Assembly (NCBI GenBank): GCA_963682055.1
Contig: OY821742.1
Coordinates: forward strand, 7,463,816 to 7,527,815
Reading direction: 5' to 3'
DNA length: 64,000 nt
Source of the DNA: Primula veris
Lineage: Eukaryota > Streptophyta > Magnoliopsida > Ericales > Primulaceae
The position numbers and the translations under genes are program-made. Below are positions 12,446 to 24,818 of this stretch, piece after piece (position 1 is the stretch's first letter; the number at the start of each line of letters is the position of its first letter). The notes beneath the pieces are model-generated. The model was not told the origin of the DNA. It made no database searches and saw only the letters and a program-made list of their open reading frames with translations.

Positions 12446-12867
12446 TTTGTCTGAGTTGTGACAAATAGGGGGAGATAAAGAAAGTTTATTGTTTAATGTT
12501 TTCAATTTCAAGTTTTCATTTCAGTTTCAAAACTCTATGTTGCTGCTTTTAATTTCAATTACAATTGATGTACTAAGACTATGCTGTGCCTATTTTGGCC
12601 TTAATGTTTCTGCAAATTGCTCTTTGAAATTTCTTGCTTTGAAGTTGACTGTCTTTGAAATTAAATCTGTTCTGAAACTCTGTGAATGGATACATTCTGT
12701 GCTTATATGATACCTGCTATTCTAACCTGCAGGGGGAGCTAAATAGGTGTTACAAAAGCACTGATAAATGAAATACAGTAAAAGACTGAACTGCTTACTA
12801 ATTGCAGGTGGATTAGTGTATATATAAACTTAGATGATTTGTCAAAACCAATGACAAAGGGGGAGAT
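12446..12867 (+). promoter_or_regulatory. Polypurine tracts before the 3' LTR
   Basis: GGGGGAG tracts occur at about 12,469, 12,731 and 12,857-12,865. The last directly abuts the LTR start and is the expected primer site for plus-strand DNA synthesis. Repeated purine tracts between env-like ORF and LTR are a known SIRE-type trait. There is no coding sequence; the short ORF at 12,489-12,710 is not convincing. Confidence 0.65.
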
Positions 12868-13749
12868 TGTTAGGACCAGATTTTTGGTCTAAATTCTATT
12901 TGTTGTCTAATGGTTTTCACAAAATAATCCTATCTGTTTATTATGAACTAAGACATGTGTTGTTAGGTTTCAAGCAATGTTGCAACCTCAGTTACAACCT
13001 ACTAAGACAGTAGTATTAGGTTTCAAGCAATGTTGCAACCTCAGTTACAACCTGCTTAGACAGCGTTGGTGGTTTTAAGTAATGTTTCAACCTTAGTTGC
13101 AACCTCAGTTCCAACCTACTGTTCAGCAGAATTCTGTCTAGTTCTGTTAATCTGCATAACTATTCTTTAATAATGATTATTTGTTTTATAGTATGCAGGA
13201 TATATTCTCAAATGATCTTAACAGGTTTAATACGCGTTTATACTGAGAATATCAAAGTGGTAAGGAAAGATTTCCTAAAAGACATAAAGAGATTAGTTAT
13301 GTTTCCTTTAAATAGATAATTCTATATCTCTATGCAAATCCTTATCACTTGTGTCAATTTTTGTTCCTTATCAATTTAGTATGATATGTTTAAGATTGAA
13401 TGTAATATAAAGTTAAGTGTTTCATATGTATATGAAAAGATATTATCTCTAAAAGATATTATCTTAATATGTTTCCTAGTTAAAGGAAAAGACTAACTCC
13501 TATTATCAAGCTTGTTATTAAACAGGAATTACCAATGAAGATTGGAGTCAATCCACGCTGAAGAGTTTGCTCATACATGGAAAGATTGAAGCCAATCAAA
13601 CAAGTCAAAGCAATCATAAAAGATCTTCAAGCAAGAAGATTGTTTTACTTGTATAAATAGTTTATAATTTAGCTTGTAAAAATGTGTGTGTTCTAAATTA
13701 TAAAGAACCCATTCTTGAGAGAATACACGTGAGCTTTTAAAAGAAAACA
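12868..13749 (+). repeat. 3' LTR of the SIRE-type element
   Basis: It starts TGTTAGGACC immediately after a polypurine tract. TATAAATA at 13,652-13,659 is a promoter TATA box, so R would begin around 13,680. The end at ...AAAACA (13,749) is a best guess. A set of diverged direct repeats (GTTGCAACCTCAGTT type) occupies 12,963-13,125. There is no matching 5' LTR in the window to confirm the limits. Confidence 0.65.
13652..13659 (+). promoter_or_regulatory. LTR TATA box (SIRE-type element)
   Basis: TATAAATA lies about 100 bp from the probable LTR end, the usual U3/R placement. It could drive read-out transcription antisense to copy A of the HD-ZIP gene. Confidence 0.5.
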
Positions 13750-14546
13750 ATGGTGGGATGCCATTGATTTATAAGTGATAGTTATAGAGTAGGAGCAATA
13801 TAGAGATAGGCAGAAAAACCTAGAGGTTGCAACAGTGATGACAATGCCATTATGGCAACCTTGTTCGTTGACGCTTTTGTGGGTCATCACCTTTACTTCA
13901 TCAGGTCCAATATGAGAAAGTGTTTTCCAACGGTTAGCAGTAGAGGCTCCCACCCTATTAAAAAAGGCTGTCACCGTTCTTTCAGCCATCTTCGATAAGC
14001 TTTTCCTTCCTTCTGTATACAAAAATAGTCGTATATCAGCTATATTTTCAGTTTTATGTGTATGCTTAGGGAAGTCTCCCTTTGGGACAAATTTTACACG
14101 TACTTACTGTTTAATATTCAGCTTCAAAACTTTCCTAAATAAGATTTTAGAAAAAGAAAAGAAAAAAATGCAACTTTATAACTTAATTGTTGGTGTTTAT
14201 GACCATTAAAAGAAAAACCAGATCATTAAACAATATCTCAACAGAAAATCAGTTTATGGCGATAAAAAATGAAATCGATTCATTGAACACTATGTCAATG
14301 TGAACTCAAGTTATTAAATGAATGACATCAAAAGTAACATAAAATGGGAAACGAGTTTTTCCCTATGGCTAAATAAAAAGCAAGTCCTTCTTTGGTTACT
14401 AAATGGTAATTTTCAATAATTCGAATTGTATCAAGTCATTACTCTAAGTTTCGAGGATTTGAAAGATTTTCGACAAGCTTAGCTTTGCGTTACCAGTTAT
14501 CGTGACGCAGGATTTAATCAACTAAACTCATATGGAAATTACCGAT

Positions 14547-14922
14547 AAGTATAATACCCAATTAGTATTAGAGACAAGCTTACCTTGGGATATATTTGTG
14601 TGTGTAATGTGTATCTGTATCTGTATTTGTATCTGTATCTGTATCTGTATCTGTATATATGTTTGAATGTATGTGTTAGTGTATAAGTACATTTTTGTTT
14701 TATTTTATCTTTTGCAAATACATATATTGGCAAAATGACAGATTTGCCTCCTAGACTAAAAGAAATTAATGACGTGCCAGCGATAACATCACCATTTTTT
14801 TGCGGAATTGGACTAAATTGCTTCAAACATTAATGTTCAGGTACTGAATTGGACATTTAAAAAACGGCAGGGTAATAATCGCTACTTTCTTAAACCCCAT
14901 GGTACTAATTGAGTATTAACAC
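14547..14922. mobile_element. hAT-like MITE at the exon 8 splice donor of copy A
   Basis: The 376-bp insert is absent from copies B and C. It is flanked by perfect 8-bp target duplications TTACCGAT (14,539-14,546 and 14,923-14,930). Imperfect terminal inverted repeats are AAGTATAATACCCAATTAGT at the left and GTGTTAATACTCAATTAGTA (reverse complement) at the right. Inside is a (TGTATC)n-type microsatellite at about 14,612-14,655. The target duplication contains the splice donor, so the donor exists twice. Confidence 0.8.
14610..14656. repeat. (TGTATC)n hexanucleotide microsatellite
   Basis: About seven TGTATC units with one T variant, located inside the MITE in copy A intron 8. Confidence 0.85.
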
Positions 14923-16267
14923 TTACCGATATTGCTCACTTTATTAAAAGGAATACCCATTGCACTGCAACAAGAAAAGCGTTCAAATTGCCCATTAAGA
15001 ATGGAAAGCCAATTTTTTGCCCCAAATGCGACTCCTGAGCAAATTACCGATCTGTATATACTGTTGTTCTCCTTATCCTCCACCTCAACATGCTCCATCC
15101 AAGTTATCTGAGCAACAATAGGATGAATCAGACTCTAGTTTTAAAATTGTACCAAAATGAATATAACCCTTTGAGCCATGTCCGTATTATTAAAGAACGC
15201 TGATTTTCTTTAGGTATTATTGTATAAATTAGAAGAGTGACAATTACTCAAGCATGCTTTCTTTCTTACCTTAGAGTATCCGTTAGGCAATTGCTCAATT
15301 ACACATCCAGAAGCTCGCTTTTGGAATCTTATTATAGAATCAGCCTCCATCTCGTCCAAGGAAACATCGACCACAACCCAAATTCCTTCGTCCCGCTGCT
15401 TGCAATACCTTACCAAAGTCGTCTCCCGAGTTGGGACGAGAGGTGTCATTATCTGATACTCTGCATATACCTTGAGAAAATAAAAAAGTACGTCTTGTAA
15501 TAAAATTGTGAGGAAAATCATATGTACTTTCTATGAGAACATCATGCACTTCTATCTTAATTACCAGTTGTAAGGCTCCATCGTAGCTTCCATCACGCCC
15601 TGTCGCCAACATCTCAAGCGGTATAACTTTTGCCACGATTGCAGAAAAGAGATTCGCCCATTGATTCTAATATTCATTAAAAAATCATAATATGATTCAT
15701 GACCTTGAAAAAAGCTGTTTTAATTACTCAAAATCCTCTGAGCCATGGCTACATTATAAAATAAATTATCGTTTTCATGTTTTCCAAAACGCGGCTCCAT
15801 CATTATATTTGCTCTGTTGCACAAAAGCTATTAAATGACTTGAAAGTTTATCCTTTGTTTTCAAAGAGTGCTCTTCAAATCTCAAAAGCTTGATTTTAAT
15901 CTCAAAAATGCTATGCTGAAAAGCTTACATTTTTCTACACGAAAATGGTTAACTTTTTATGCTATTAGTTAATTTCTTGTTAAAACGATTTAGATAAGAT
16001 TTACCATTTACTTATTTTACATAACCAAAAGTAGATACTTACAACATTCATGAGAGCAGTAATAATGTTAATATGGTTTGTCTTAACGATAGCTGAATCA
16101 AGAGTGCCTTCTGATCTAAACCCATGTCTCCTTGGCCAAGCTCTAAAAAAAATCCGAGAATACTCTTCTTCGTTGAGTAAGTAAGTAGTGTACTCGTCAA
16201 TAGAAACGGGGATCCACAAGGGTTCAAGGCTTTGGGTCATAATGACCAATTCATTCATTGCTGAACT

Positions 16268-16460
16268 CGCTACAAAATAATGTTTGATTTAGTGAGAGTC
16301 AAAAGCTGTCGCAAGCCTGTCGCAAATTGACTAAACTGTCACAAAACCGTCACAAATTAACTAAACTGTCACAAAACCGTCACAAAAACCGTCGCTAATA
16401 AGCTCGTAACAAAAAATACCGTCACAAATCCCGTCGTTATTTAAGTATTTTTTTGTAAGC
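16268..16460. mobile_element. Small CACTA-like insert inside copy A exon 5
   Basis: The 193-bp insert begins CGCTACAAAA and ends TTTTGTAAGC, a degenerate CACTA-type inverted terminus, with a 3-bp target duplication ACT on both sides. The interior has direct repeats of 'GTCACAAAACC' and 'GTCGCAA' motifs, typical CACTA subterminal repeats. Copy B has no insert here. The length is not a multiple of three and the insert brings a stop codon into the START reading frame. Confidence 0.78.
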
Positions 16461-17318
16461 ACTTGTTTCTCGAAGTCCGATTTGGGTCCAATAACTTGCC
16501 TAGTGTGTTGGGCCGATACACATAGCTCTCTTCCCGTAACTCCATTCTCAGACATACCGTTTGTGGGACCCATGGCATAGGATTGTTGACACGTCTTGTG
16601 GCTGCATTGATCATCCGTTCAATCTGAAATTTTTTACAAGTTCAAAACCAAAATTGGAAGGTAAAAATATATATAAAATAAAACTAAAAATATAGGTAAG
16701 TACTACTGTTGAACTGTATAAGTGGGTTTTTAGCATTTTCTGAATAGTTTGTGTTTTCTCGATTAGTAATTTAGTACCCTCAATTCTTATTTTTCTTATT
16801 TAGTACCATGATTCCAGATTTTATTTTATTTTGAACCACTATGTCCAATTATAATTCAATTTGTGTAGAGTAAAGATATCAAATGGCAATATGCAAATTA
16901 ATTTTTTTACCGTTCAATAATTAATTACATTGTTCAAATTCTAACTCAAATTAGACCATCATTTTCATATATAATCATAAAGTAGTAATCTTTTATTGAG
17001 AAAAGCACCACCAAAGATCCAAAGTAGCATTCTGAATCACAAATTTAGATTTTTCTTGTTTGCAACATTCATGGTACATACCTTTCATTGTTATTGGAAA
17101 CTGTTTCATGAGAGAAAAAGGTCATAGTGCTAAACCACATCCATGTTCATAACAATTAATAGTCATTTTCTAGATTCATGATCAAGAAATTTGTTGGAAG
17201 TTGGACTTCTATTATTCACTTATATGCATAATGGATGTTAAAACTTTACTCACACATAAACATGTGAAATTATGAGAAAATTGCATAATCTGATTAATAG
17301 GAGTATATGCAAGACTTC

Positions 17319-17460
17319 AGTCAATTTGTGTTCTTGATAAATAGACCATCAGAAATCTATATATGGAAATGTATATAATAGGAGTTGTAGCTGAAGTCAA
17401 TTTGTGTTCTTGATAAATAGACCATCAGAAATCTATATATGGAAATGTATATAAATAGAC
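17319..17460. repeat. Local tandem duplication in copy A intron 4
   Basis: Two nearly identical units (about 17,319-17,376 and 17,396-17,453) share 'tcaatttgtgttcttgata' and 'ccatcagaaatctatatatg'. Copy B has one diverged unit near 50,440. Confidence 0.8.
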
Positions 17461-17727
17461 CATCAATTTATGTTACTGAAGTCTCTTAAGTTAAAACTAA
17501 AATATAACTTTGAGTTGTAGCTATTGTAATTTCACTACACAAATACTTTAACCATTTCACCACAAACATTTTTCATAATTTCATCTTATTCCGCATGGCG
17601 CTATCCGTGACAACCTCCTGCAGTTTTAGATTAAGTTGAAATCTTTTCTTATATAACCAGCTACAAAAGGCATGTCAAACATATATTATTGAAATTATTA
17701 TAAAAGGATAAAGTGCAACATATATAC

Positions 17728-17913
17728 CTCATCTTTCAAACGGACATTCTCCATTCGCAAATGATTCTCGTCCAAAGGATCATTGACAGCACTTGGACCA
17801 CCACAAGCGTGGCAAAGGGAGTTGTCGAGTGTGTCTCTTAGCCTCATATTTTCAGCATGAAGCGTCTCATTCTTTAACCGAAATTGTACCTTCTCATGCC
17901 TCTCATTTTGCAT
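17728..17913 (-). CDS. Copy A exon 4 (leucine zipper-loop-zipper)
   Basis: The exon is 186 nt, 62 codons, phase 0 at both ends. It starts MQNERHEKVQ, runs through NETLHAENMRLRDTLDN, then the CHACGGP loop with its paired cysteines, then ENHLRMENVRLKDE. This is the dimerisation segment diagnostic of HD-ZIP class IV, C-terminal to the homeodomain. Because its length is a multiple of three, losing it keeps the frame, which matters for copy B. Confidence 0.85.
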
Positions 17914-17961
17914 CTGAGAGGTAAAAAAAAAGGGTAATGACGAAAAAGTATTACTACATAC

Positions 17962-18757
17962 AGTGGCGGAACTCATATATGACAAGTGGTTGCCACGGCA
18001 ACCCCATAATTTTTTTTTTTTAAATATTTATTTAGCACTGTTTTTCGAACTAATTTATAAATAATGTATTATGACAACCCATTAATATTTTTTGTTGGTA
18101 ACACCTTTCAAAATGAAATATCATTTATGTAATAAACTACTACGAAATCTCATGCAGTGATAATATTAGTAGATATAAAATAGTAAATTATTGTAATTGA
18201 TGACAAGTCAACCCATGTGTCAGAAGAAATGCATTGTCTAAGTAGTATAATATAATATTAAGGTAAAAATATAATTATAAATTAACTTTAGAGTTTATAT
18301 GCAAAATTAATAATAAAAATGTTATGTAACAAATAATTGTTAGGAGTAAATATATATTACAAAAGATTTACTTTCAAAAATATTTGGAATTTGAATAAAA
18401 AAAATTGTTTACTCCGTACCATTCTTGATGTGAAGATACATTCTTATAAATCTATAATAATGTATGGAAAGGTATCTAAGATCTTGCCTATTTTAATTTT
18501 CTTATTTTGATGGCTTTAGTTTTTATTATGTTTTGACTCTATGCTGTATTGTTTTAATCAGTTTATTTTTTAATTACCATGCGAAAAGTTTGATGATTGA
18601 TTTAGATAGGTTTTTCTTCTTGGAATATTAGAAAAATGGTAAAACGAAAATCAACCATGATTTATATATAATTATTTTTTTCAATACGGAGTACTCAAAA
18701 TGTTTCAGCTAAAAATTTGAATGCGAATTTACCAACCACTTATGTCAATCCTACCGC
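17962..18757. mobile_element. Possible degraded hAT-like element in copy A intron 3
   Basis: The left end reads cagtggcggaactc followed by 'gacaagtggttgcc'. Near 18,735-18,757 the reverse complement gives a related 'ggcggtagg...gacataagtggttg'. The termini are alike but no clean target duplication was found and there is no coding content, so the limits are tentative. Confidence 0.35.
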
Positions 18758-20002
18758 CTATATGAGAACCTAAATATTTAATATAAGTTTGTCTTTTTCG
18801 TTTTTTATATGTGAACTATTTATTTTCAAAAACTATCACTATCTAAAATACTTAAAAAATACTCAACATACCAAATTTATCTCCTTCTAAACCAAAAGAT
18901 ATATTAATAATAATAAAAATTCATAATAAACTACACAAAATACGTAAAATCTAATAACAATTTATTACATTTAAATACGATTGCCTTAAATTTCCGCATT
19001 TTAGATCTTTTGCTCTTACTAATTACCTCGTCTTTTTTCTTTTTGCATGAAAACTATTTGAAATTTTGTACTCAAATTTCTCCCTGTTGTTTTATATTTT
19101 TACCGAGCGAATCTTTTTGTTACCTTGTTATATATCTTTTTACCTAAAGTTCTACTCTATCACTTTTATCCTTGTAGGATACAACTAAAAGAGCCCAAGA
19201 AAGTTGTTCAATATCCTTTTAAGTTATCGGTTGATGTCAAAGTCTATATAGCATAAACTAGATTAGCGTATGTGCATTTTAACAAAGGAAAAAATTGTAC
19301 AAGAGACTAGATAGCTAGAGTGAGAATTAAAGAGTGAGGTGTTGAACTAAACTTTCATTTGAGTGTGCCTATTTTGGAACCAATACTTGACTGGCAAAGG
19401 ATCCAATGCCAAGTCACGACTTAGTTCTTTCCTCTGCTTGTCATCTAGATATAGGCATGCCTTGAAAAACCTATACCAAATAAAAATAAATTAATAATTA
19501 CTTATACATGCATTAGCATCTTTTTATAATCATAACAGTGAAACCGAGAATTTTTTTACTAAATGGAGTTTATGATAACAGATCACATAGAAAATCTGTA
19601 GTTTTAAAAGTTAAAATATAAATACATAAAAATAGATATATGTATCAAAGTTTATTTTTGGCATGTATTGGCATTTATTACTATAAGCAGGAATATATCT
19701 AAAGACAGGGCATAATAAAATCGGTAGTATAGTAAAACATCTATATAAGATTCTTCTATATAATAATAAACTTCGTATAGTCATAAAAAACATGGTCCCA
19801 ACAATTTCGGCCAATTATAAATAAGAATAAACTGTATATTTTATAATTCATAATTTTTTTTCCCGTTAGTAAGAAATTCGTCTCCTTATAGCAAGAAATA
19901 ATATATATCGTAAACACATAGTATCATGTAAAATACGATGTAACTTTGTTTGCACAATGACTTATTATTTGCGTCTCTATCACATAGTTGAACTTTCACA
20001 CG

Positions 20003-21056
20003 TAGTTAAGGATGGACCCAGAACACTAACTTTGGGGTTGTTAAAAAAACTATCGGCACTAAGTTTCCTTAAATTATTCTGGACATAAATTTTTCACGTT
20101 TTCAATATTAAAAAAAATTTCCCTCTTGTATACAACATGTCGAAATAAATTATTTTCAGAGTGTCACTCAACCAACTGTCTGTTTTGGCTAATTAAAGAG
20201 TTTTGACTTAAGTTTTTTTATAAATTAAATACAAAAAACAACCTAAAAATCCAATTTAGTAAAGAGAACAGAAAATTCCAAATTTATATTTAATGCTCAA
20301 ACTTCCAAAATTGAGTAAATAATTTACAACATTGTTTTTATTTCCTTTTCAATCATGCTCAAATTGTTAAAATTTTGAAGAACTTTTTATATAAGTTATA
20401 ATTTATTCCTGGAAAATTCATGATTTATGGACAACATATTGATCAAAATATAGAAATTTTAGATTTATAACTTCTTTGTTTCTCTAAATTAAAATATGCA
20501 TGATTCTTTACATATAATCTTTTTTGTAATATATTAAAAACTATTTAATCTTAATTTTGATATTTTTTGTAATGTTTGTAATAATAATTTGACTAAGTAG
20601 ATATTAGGCCTTAGAATATAGTACAATGAAAATGTTAGAACCATCCAGATTCATATTTAATTAGTGTATATGGCACTAATAATCAATAATACATTTATAG
20701 TTAGTTTTTATTGTAAGTAAAGTCAGTACAATCATTTTTCAATTTTATTTTCTCCTTCTTTTTTTAAAGATTTTTTGATATTTTTTCTTTACTTTTTTAA
20801 CCTTTAGCCTTTAAAATTAATAATCTTTACTAGTATCACAACACAAAACCTAGTGGTGTGTAATTACAAAAACAATATATAATTTTAAAAGGGGTTGTCG
20901 GAAATAAAATTTAATTAAGAGGTTGATAAAATGCTATATTTACAAATTAGCTGAAAAAACACTGTAAAAAAAAAAAATCAAATTATTGAAATTTGTGTGG
21001 TTGTCGTGGCAACCCTTGGTAACCCCTTATCATACATAAGCCCCGCCACTACGCGT
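20003..21056. mobile_element. Nonautonomous hAT-like element in copy A intron 2
   Basis: Intron 2 is 2,036 bp in A but 349 bp in B; this insert explains much of the excess. The left end is TAGTTAAGGATGGACCCAGA, and the reverse complement of the right end is TAGTGGCGGGGCTTATG, with 'ggggttg' internal to both. No transposase is present. A target duplication is not clear. Confidence 0.5.
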
Positions 21057-22845
21057 AGGTAAAAGCTCGCCAACATGGACACTTTTTTGTTGAAGTCAAA
21101 ATGTTTTTTACTGTCTTCCATTCTCGAAGCTTTTTGACATATTCATTTGTTTCTTTGTATAAACCTTGTTCAAATATTTTACATGATGTATATATATTTA
21201 AGTTTTAGTTAATTTTAAAATAATTATTTTTTATTTGTAATATCTACTTAGGAAAAGTGTATAACAATGTAGAGTTTATTGTTGTGACTTGAAATTCTTC
21301 GGACTTTGTGAATTTCATTTAAATTCGTATAGAAAAGTTTTACTGTAATTGTTATATTTGTAATCAACTATTGACAAGATGTGATAAAATATGGATTTTA
21401 AACACTCTCCACATGTGCTGTCAAGATATTTCACTCTACGAATATCTTACTGAACATATTCGAGTACTAAGTGTCATTACTAATCTAAAAAATTCTATGC
21501 ACTTACTTTTCAAGTTGTTCAGTTTGGTAGATACTGTGGCGGTGGTATTTCTTCTTCCCAGTTCCACGGCTGGTACTGCCGCCAACATTCTCAACCCGTT
21601 CGTCTTGGGACCCAACACCGTCGCTATCTGCACCTCTAACCCTTCTGCCGTCGGTTTCCACAAAGCTCAGACTCATCGTAGGGGTCGTAAACTGATTGTC
21701 CGCCACACTAGGCGAACCCTATCGTAAAATAAATGTAAATGATTGGATCATGTATGCATGATAACAGGAATTTCGAAAAACTGAAGACAACGATGTTAAA
21801 TAGTTGAACAATATGCATAATGTATTTGTACATGAGTTTAATTACAGTCAAGTTAATTTGGAAACTAATGAAGCAGGAGGACAATCATAATAAACATTCC
21901 AAATCAAGAAAAGAATAATGTGCAACTCTCCTTGTTATGTAGGTGCTTTCTAAAGTGATAACATTCAAATTGGACAAATTAAGAAAGGTTTCTAATCGCC
22001 ATATTTTTCGTTTAGGTACTGCAAACTAAACGAGTCCTACATAAGTCTATTATCACATGTGCAATTGTCGACCATGTTAACCTTCAATTTTCTGGTTTTT
22101 CTTGTACTTAGTAATTTAAGTGAAATAGATATAACAATAACATATGCTGCTATAGTGACTAATCATTGAAATTCAACTTAAATCCTTCCCATCAGTTATA
22201 AAAAATTTAATTTTCTAATTTGTTATTTATTTATGAATTAACATTCGATGCAATAATTATTTCCTCTTGATTTCTATGATATAAATTAGTCATTCCAACA
22301 CCTAGCTATAAACTCGATATATCCATTTTTTTTATTTTGTTTTACATGTTCCCATAGATATATATTCAATTTAGTGCAGGATATTACAAAATTTATGACA
22401 TGTATATATTAATTATTAGAATTCGTTTAATTTTTTGTTCAGATAACATTTTTTCCAAATAAATGTATAAATTAACTTTTATCGATTATATTTTTAGAAC
22501 ACTTACTATGTGATAAAAGTATTGGATTCCTAAACAGTTAATAATATTCAAATTAAATACCTAGTATATTATTTCGATAGTTTTAATTGAGAAGAGAGAT
22601 ATCTTCTGTTCAAAGTAACATCATGTGCGTATTTTATATTAATATACCGAGGAAGTAGAAGGAAATCATGGGGAAAAAATATGAAATAGCTTGATTAAAC
22701 TTGCTAATAAGAGAGAGAAATAAACAGTTCTATTTCTGTGCAGGAAATTAATTACTATCTCATTGTTTTGATAACTTACAAGAAAGAGAAGTGAATGAGA
22801 AGTAATACTGGAGGAATAAATAAATATTATGGTACTAAGTAAACG

Positions 22846-22982
22846 ATACTCACGCGTTGCGATGATGATACAAATATTTAGAGTAAAAACAAAATATAGG
22901 ATATAAGAAATTTTTTTTATATAAATTGCGATGATGATACAAATATTTAGAGAGAAAAAATATAGGATATAAAAAATTTTGT
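22846..22982. repeat. Tandem duplication in copy A intron 1
   Basis: Two units share 'gcgatgatgatacaaatatt' and 'atataggatata', starting at about 22,858 and 22,928. Confidence 0.75.
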
Positions 22983-23648
22983 TTAGTTAAACAGAGAGAA
23001 ATAGTGTAATTAGTTTTTATTTTTTATGAAAATAGTTAATATGATAATTAATAAAAAATTATATGAGTATTTTTTGAAAAAAATTGCTAAATTAGATACT
23101 CATTTAATTTGTCTTGAATTATTATAATAGAATGATGATAAGACTAATATACTAAGAGATTACATTTAGAAACCAAACTACCTTCTTACTTGATTGGATT
23201 CGGAAAAAAAATTGTAACTTCTTTCTTTATCTTTATATTTTGAAATTTTAAAAGAGATTAAAAGATAGTAATACGAAGAGGGAGCAGGTGTTTCCAAGCG
23301 TTGTTTGTTACTATTATATTTATATTTTGTTAAACTAATTAAATAAAAATATAGGGTTGTTATTACATCGGTAAGTGTCTATTAAAGTCATTGACCGAAA
23401 AATAAACAAATTTTTCAATTTTATATTTTTCTCTTTGAGAAAGTCTAATACATTTTCTTTCCATTTTTGTCGAGATCGATTTGTAATTGACATTTACGAA
23501 ACTGTCAGAAAGTTGTATATGTAAAATTATTAACCACTAATGAATTTAAACTTTTTACCTTTGAATTACCAGAAAAAAAAAAAAACTTTTAAAATTTATG
23601 TCAAAAGGTAAGATGTTTAATTAAGTTAAACTTATAGACATTAGCTAT

Positions 23649-24207
23649 AGGGGGTGTTTATTGTCCGGGTTGAAACAGTTTTGGCCAAACCCAAGCCTGG
23701 ATCATGTTGAAATGGGTTAGCAAAATATAACTCGGACCGGACTAGTGTAACTTTATAGCCCAAAGCAGATCAGACCAACGGTCCGGTTCGGTTTTGGATT
23801 GAGTTTCAGGTTCGACGGTCCGGTTCGGTTTCGGATTGGATTTCGGGTTGTCGCGATATCACAATAAAGACAACATAATAAATTATATCCGAAATGAAAG
23901 AGTCAGCCCAAAATCCATGAAGTCAACAAATGTTACAATTAAAAAAATAAATGGATGAGATAAATTTATATTTACTATACTTAATACTATATTATATAGT
24001 TAGTTATTTAATATTTAACTTAAGTGGTTTTAGTGGGCTTAACAATTTTTGCGGTTCGGTCCGGATTTTGATTAGTTAACCTTAGCCCAGATCATTAAGA
24101 ACGGTTTAAAATTTCCCTAAGCTAAGTTCAGACCATATAGGTTGAAAACCCGGACCAAACCAGATCAAACCAACGGATCGGTACGGGTTCAACGATTCAC
24201 GGATTTT
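23649..24207. mobile_element. hAT-like nonautonomous element in copy A intron 1
   Basis: A 559-bp segment is flanked by perfect 8-bp duplications TTAGCTAT (23,641-23,648; 24,208-24,215). It is rich in Cgg/ccg words ('ggtccggttcgg', 'cggaccggac') with inverted arrangement at the two ends, typical of small hAT derivatives in dicots. The terminal inverted repeats are weak. No ORF. Confidence 0.65.
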
Positions 24208-24818
24208 TTAGCTATAAATATCTTTCTATCGGGTATATGATATAAGCTAATATATGCAAGTACCATTTAGAAGGAAATGAAAATATTGATGGATCCTTAA
24301 TGACAAGAAATGAGAATAATTAAACTAAATTTTCTATTATCTTGTAAGGCTTCAAATGTTGTCGCAACTTTTATTAGTATGTTCGGTCTATAACCTTAAT
24401 GGACATTAAAAATTTGTTACTCAATTATTATTTATACAAACACACACAAAATGGCTCCGCTCGATCGAGATTTCCGTGCCATGCATTATTATATAAATTT
24501 ACCCTAACAATGAGACAATTTTTTTCTTAAAAAAGTTATAACTGGAAATTAATTCCTAACTAAATAAAGGCATTTATTTTTGTCGTATATATATATTTGT
24601 TTTGTCCTAAAACTTAAATACACTTCCAGAGTCACAATGCATAAAATAGCATATTTTAAGAAATTTTGTAAATGTTAGAACTTACTATGCACATTATATG
24701 AAATAAATTTAAAATTACATACGGCGACAAATTGTTAAAACATACATATATCGATGTTATAAGAAATTTTCTATGAAAGTCATAGGCAGGAATTTTTAAA
24801 ATTATTAACAAATTTTAC

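Larger units (their letters stand above)
7852..13749 (+). mobile_element. 5'-truncated Ty1-copia retrotransposon, SIRE/Maximus type
   Basis: The element runs on the plus strand, opposite to its host gene. It starts abruptly inside integrase right after host intron sequence near 7,852 and has no 5' LTR, gag or protease. It continues through RT and RNase H (to 10,189), a spacer, an env-like ORF (11,147-12,445), several GGGGGAG purine tracts, and a 3' LTR from 12,868. The extra ORF downstream of pol, multiple GGGGGA tracts and the YVDDIVFGST signature point to the SIRE/Maximus lineage. The right boundary is uncertain: 'gaaaaca' at 13,749 is my best LTR end, but recognisable host exon resumes only near 13,829. 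Confidence 0.8.
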
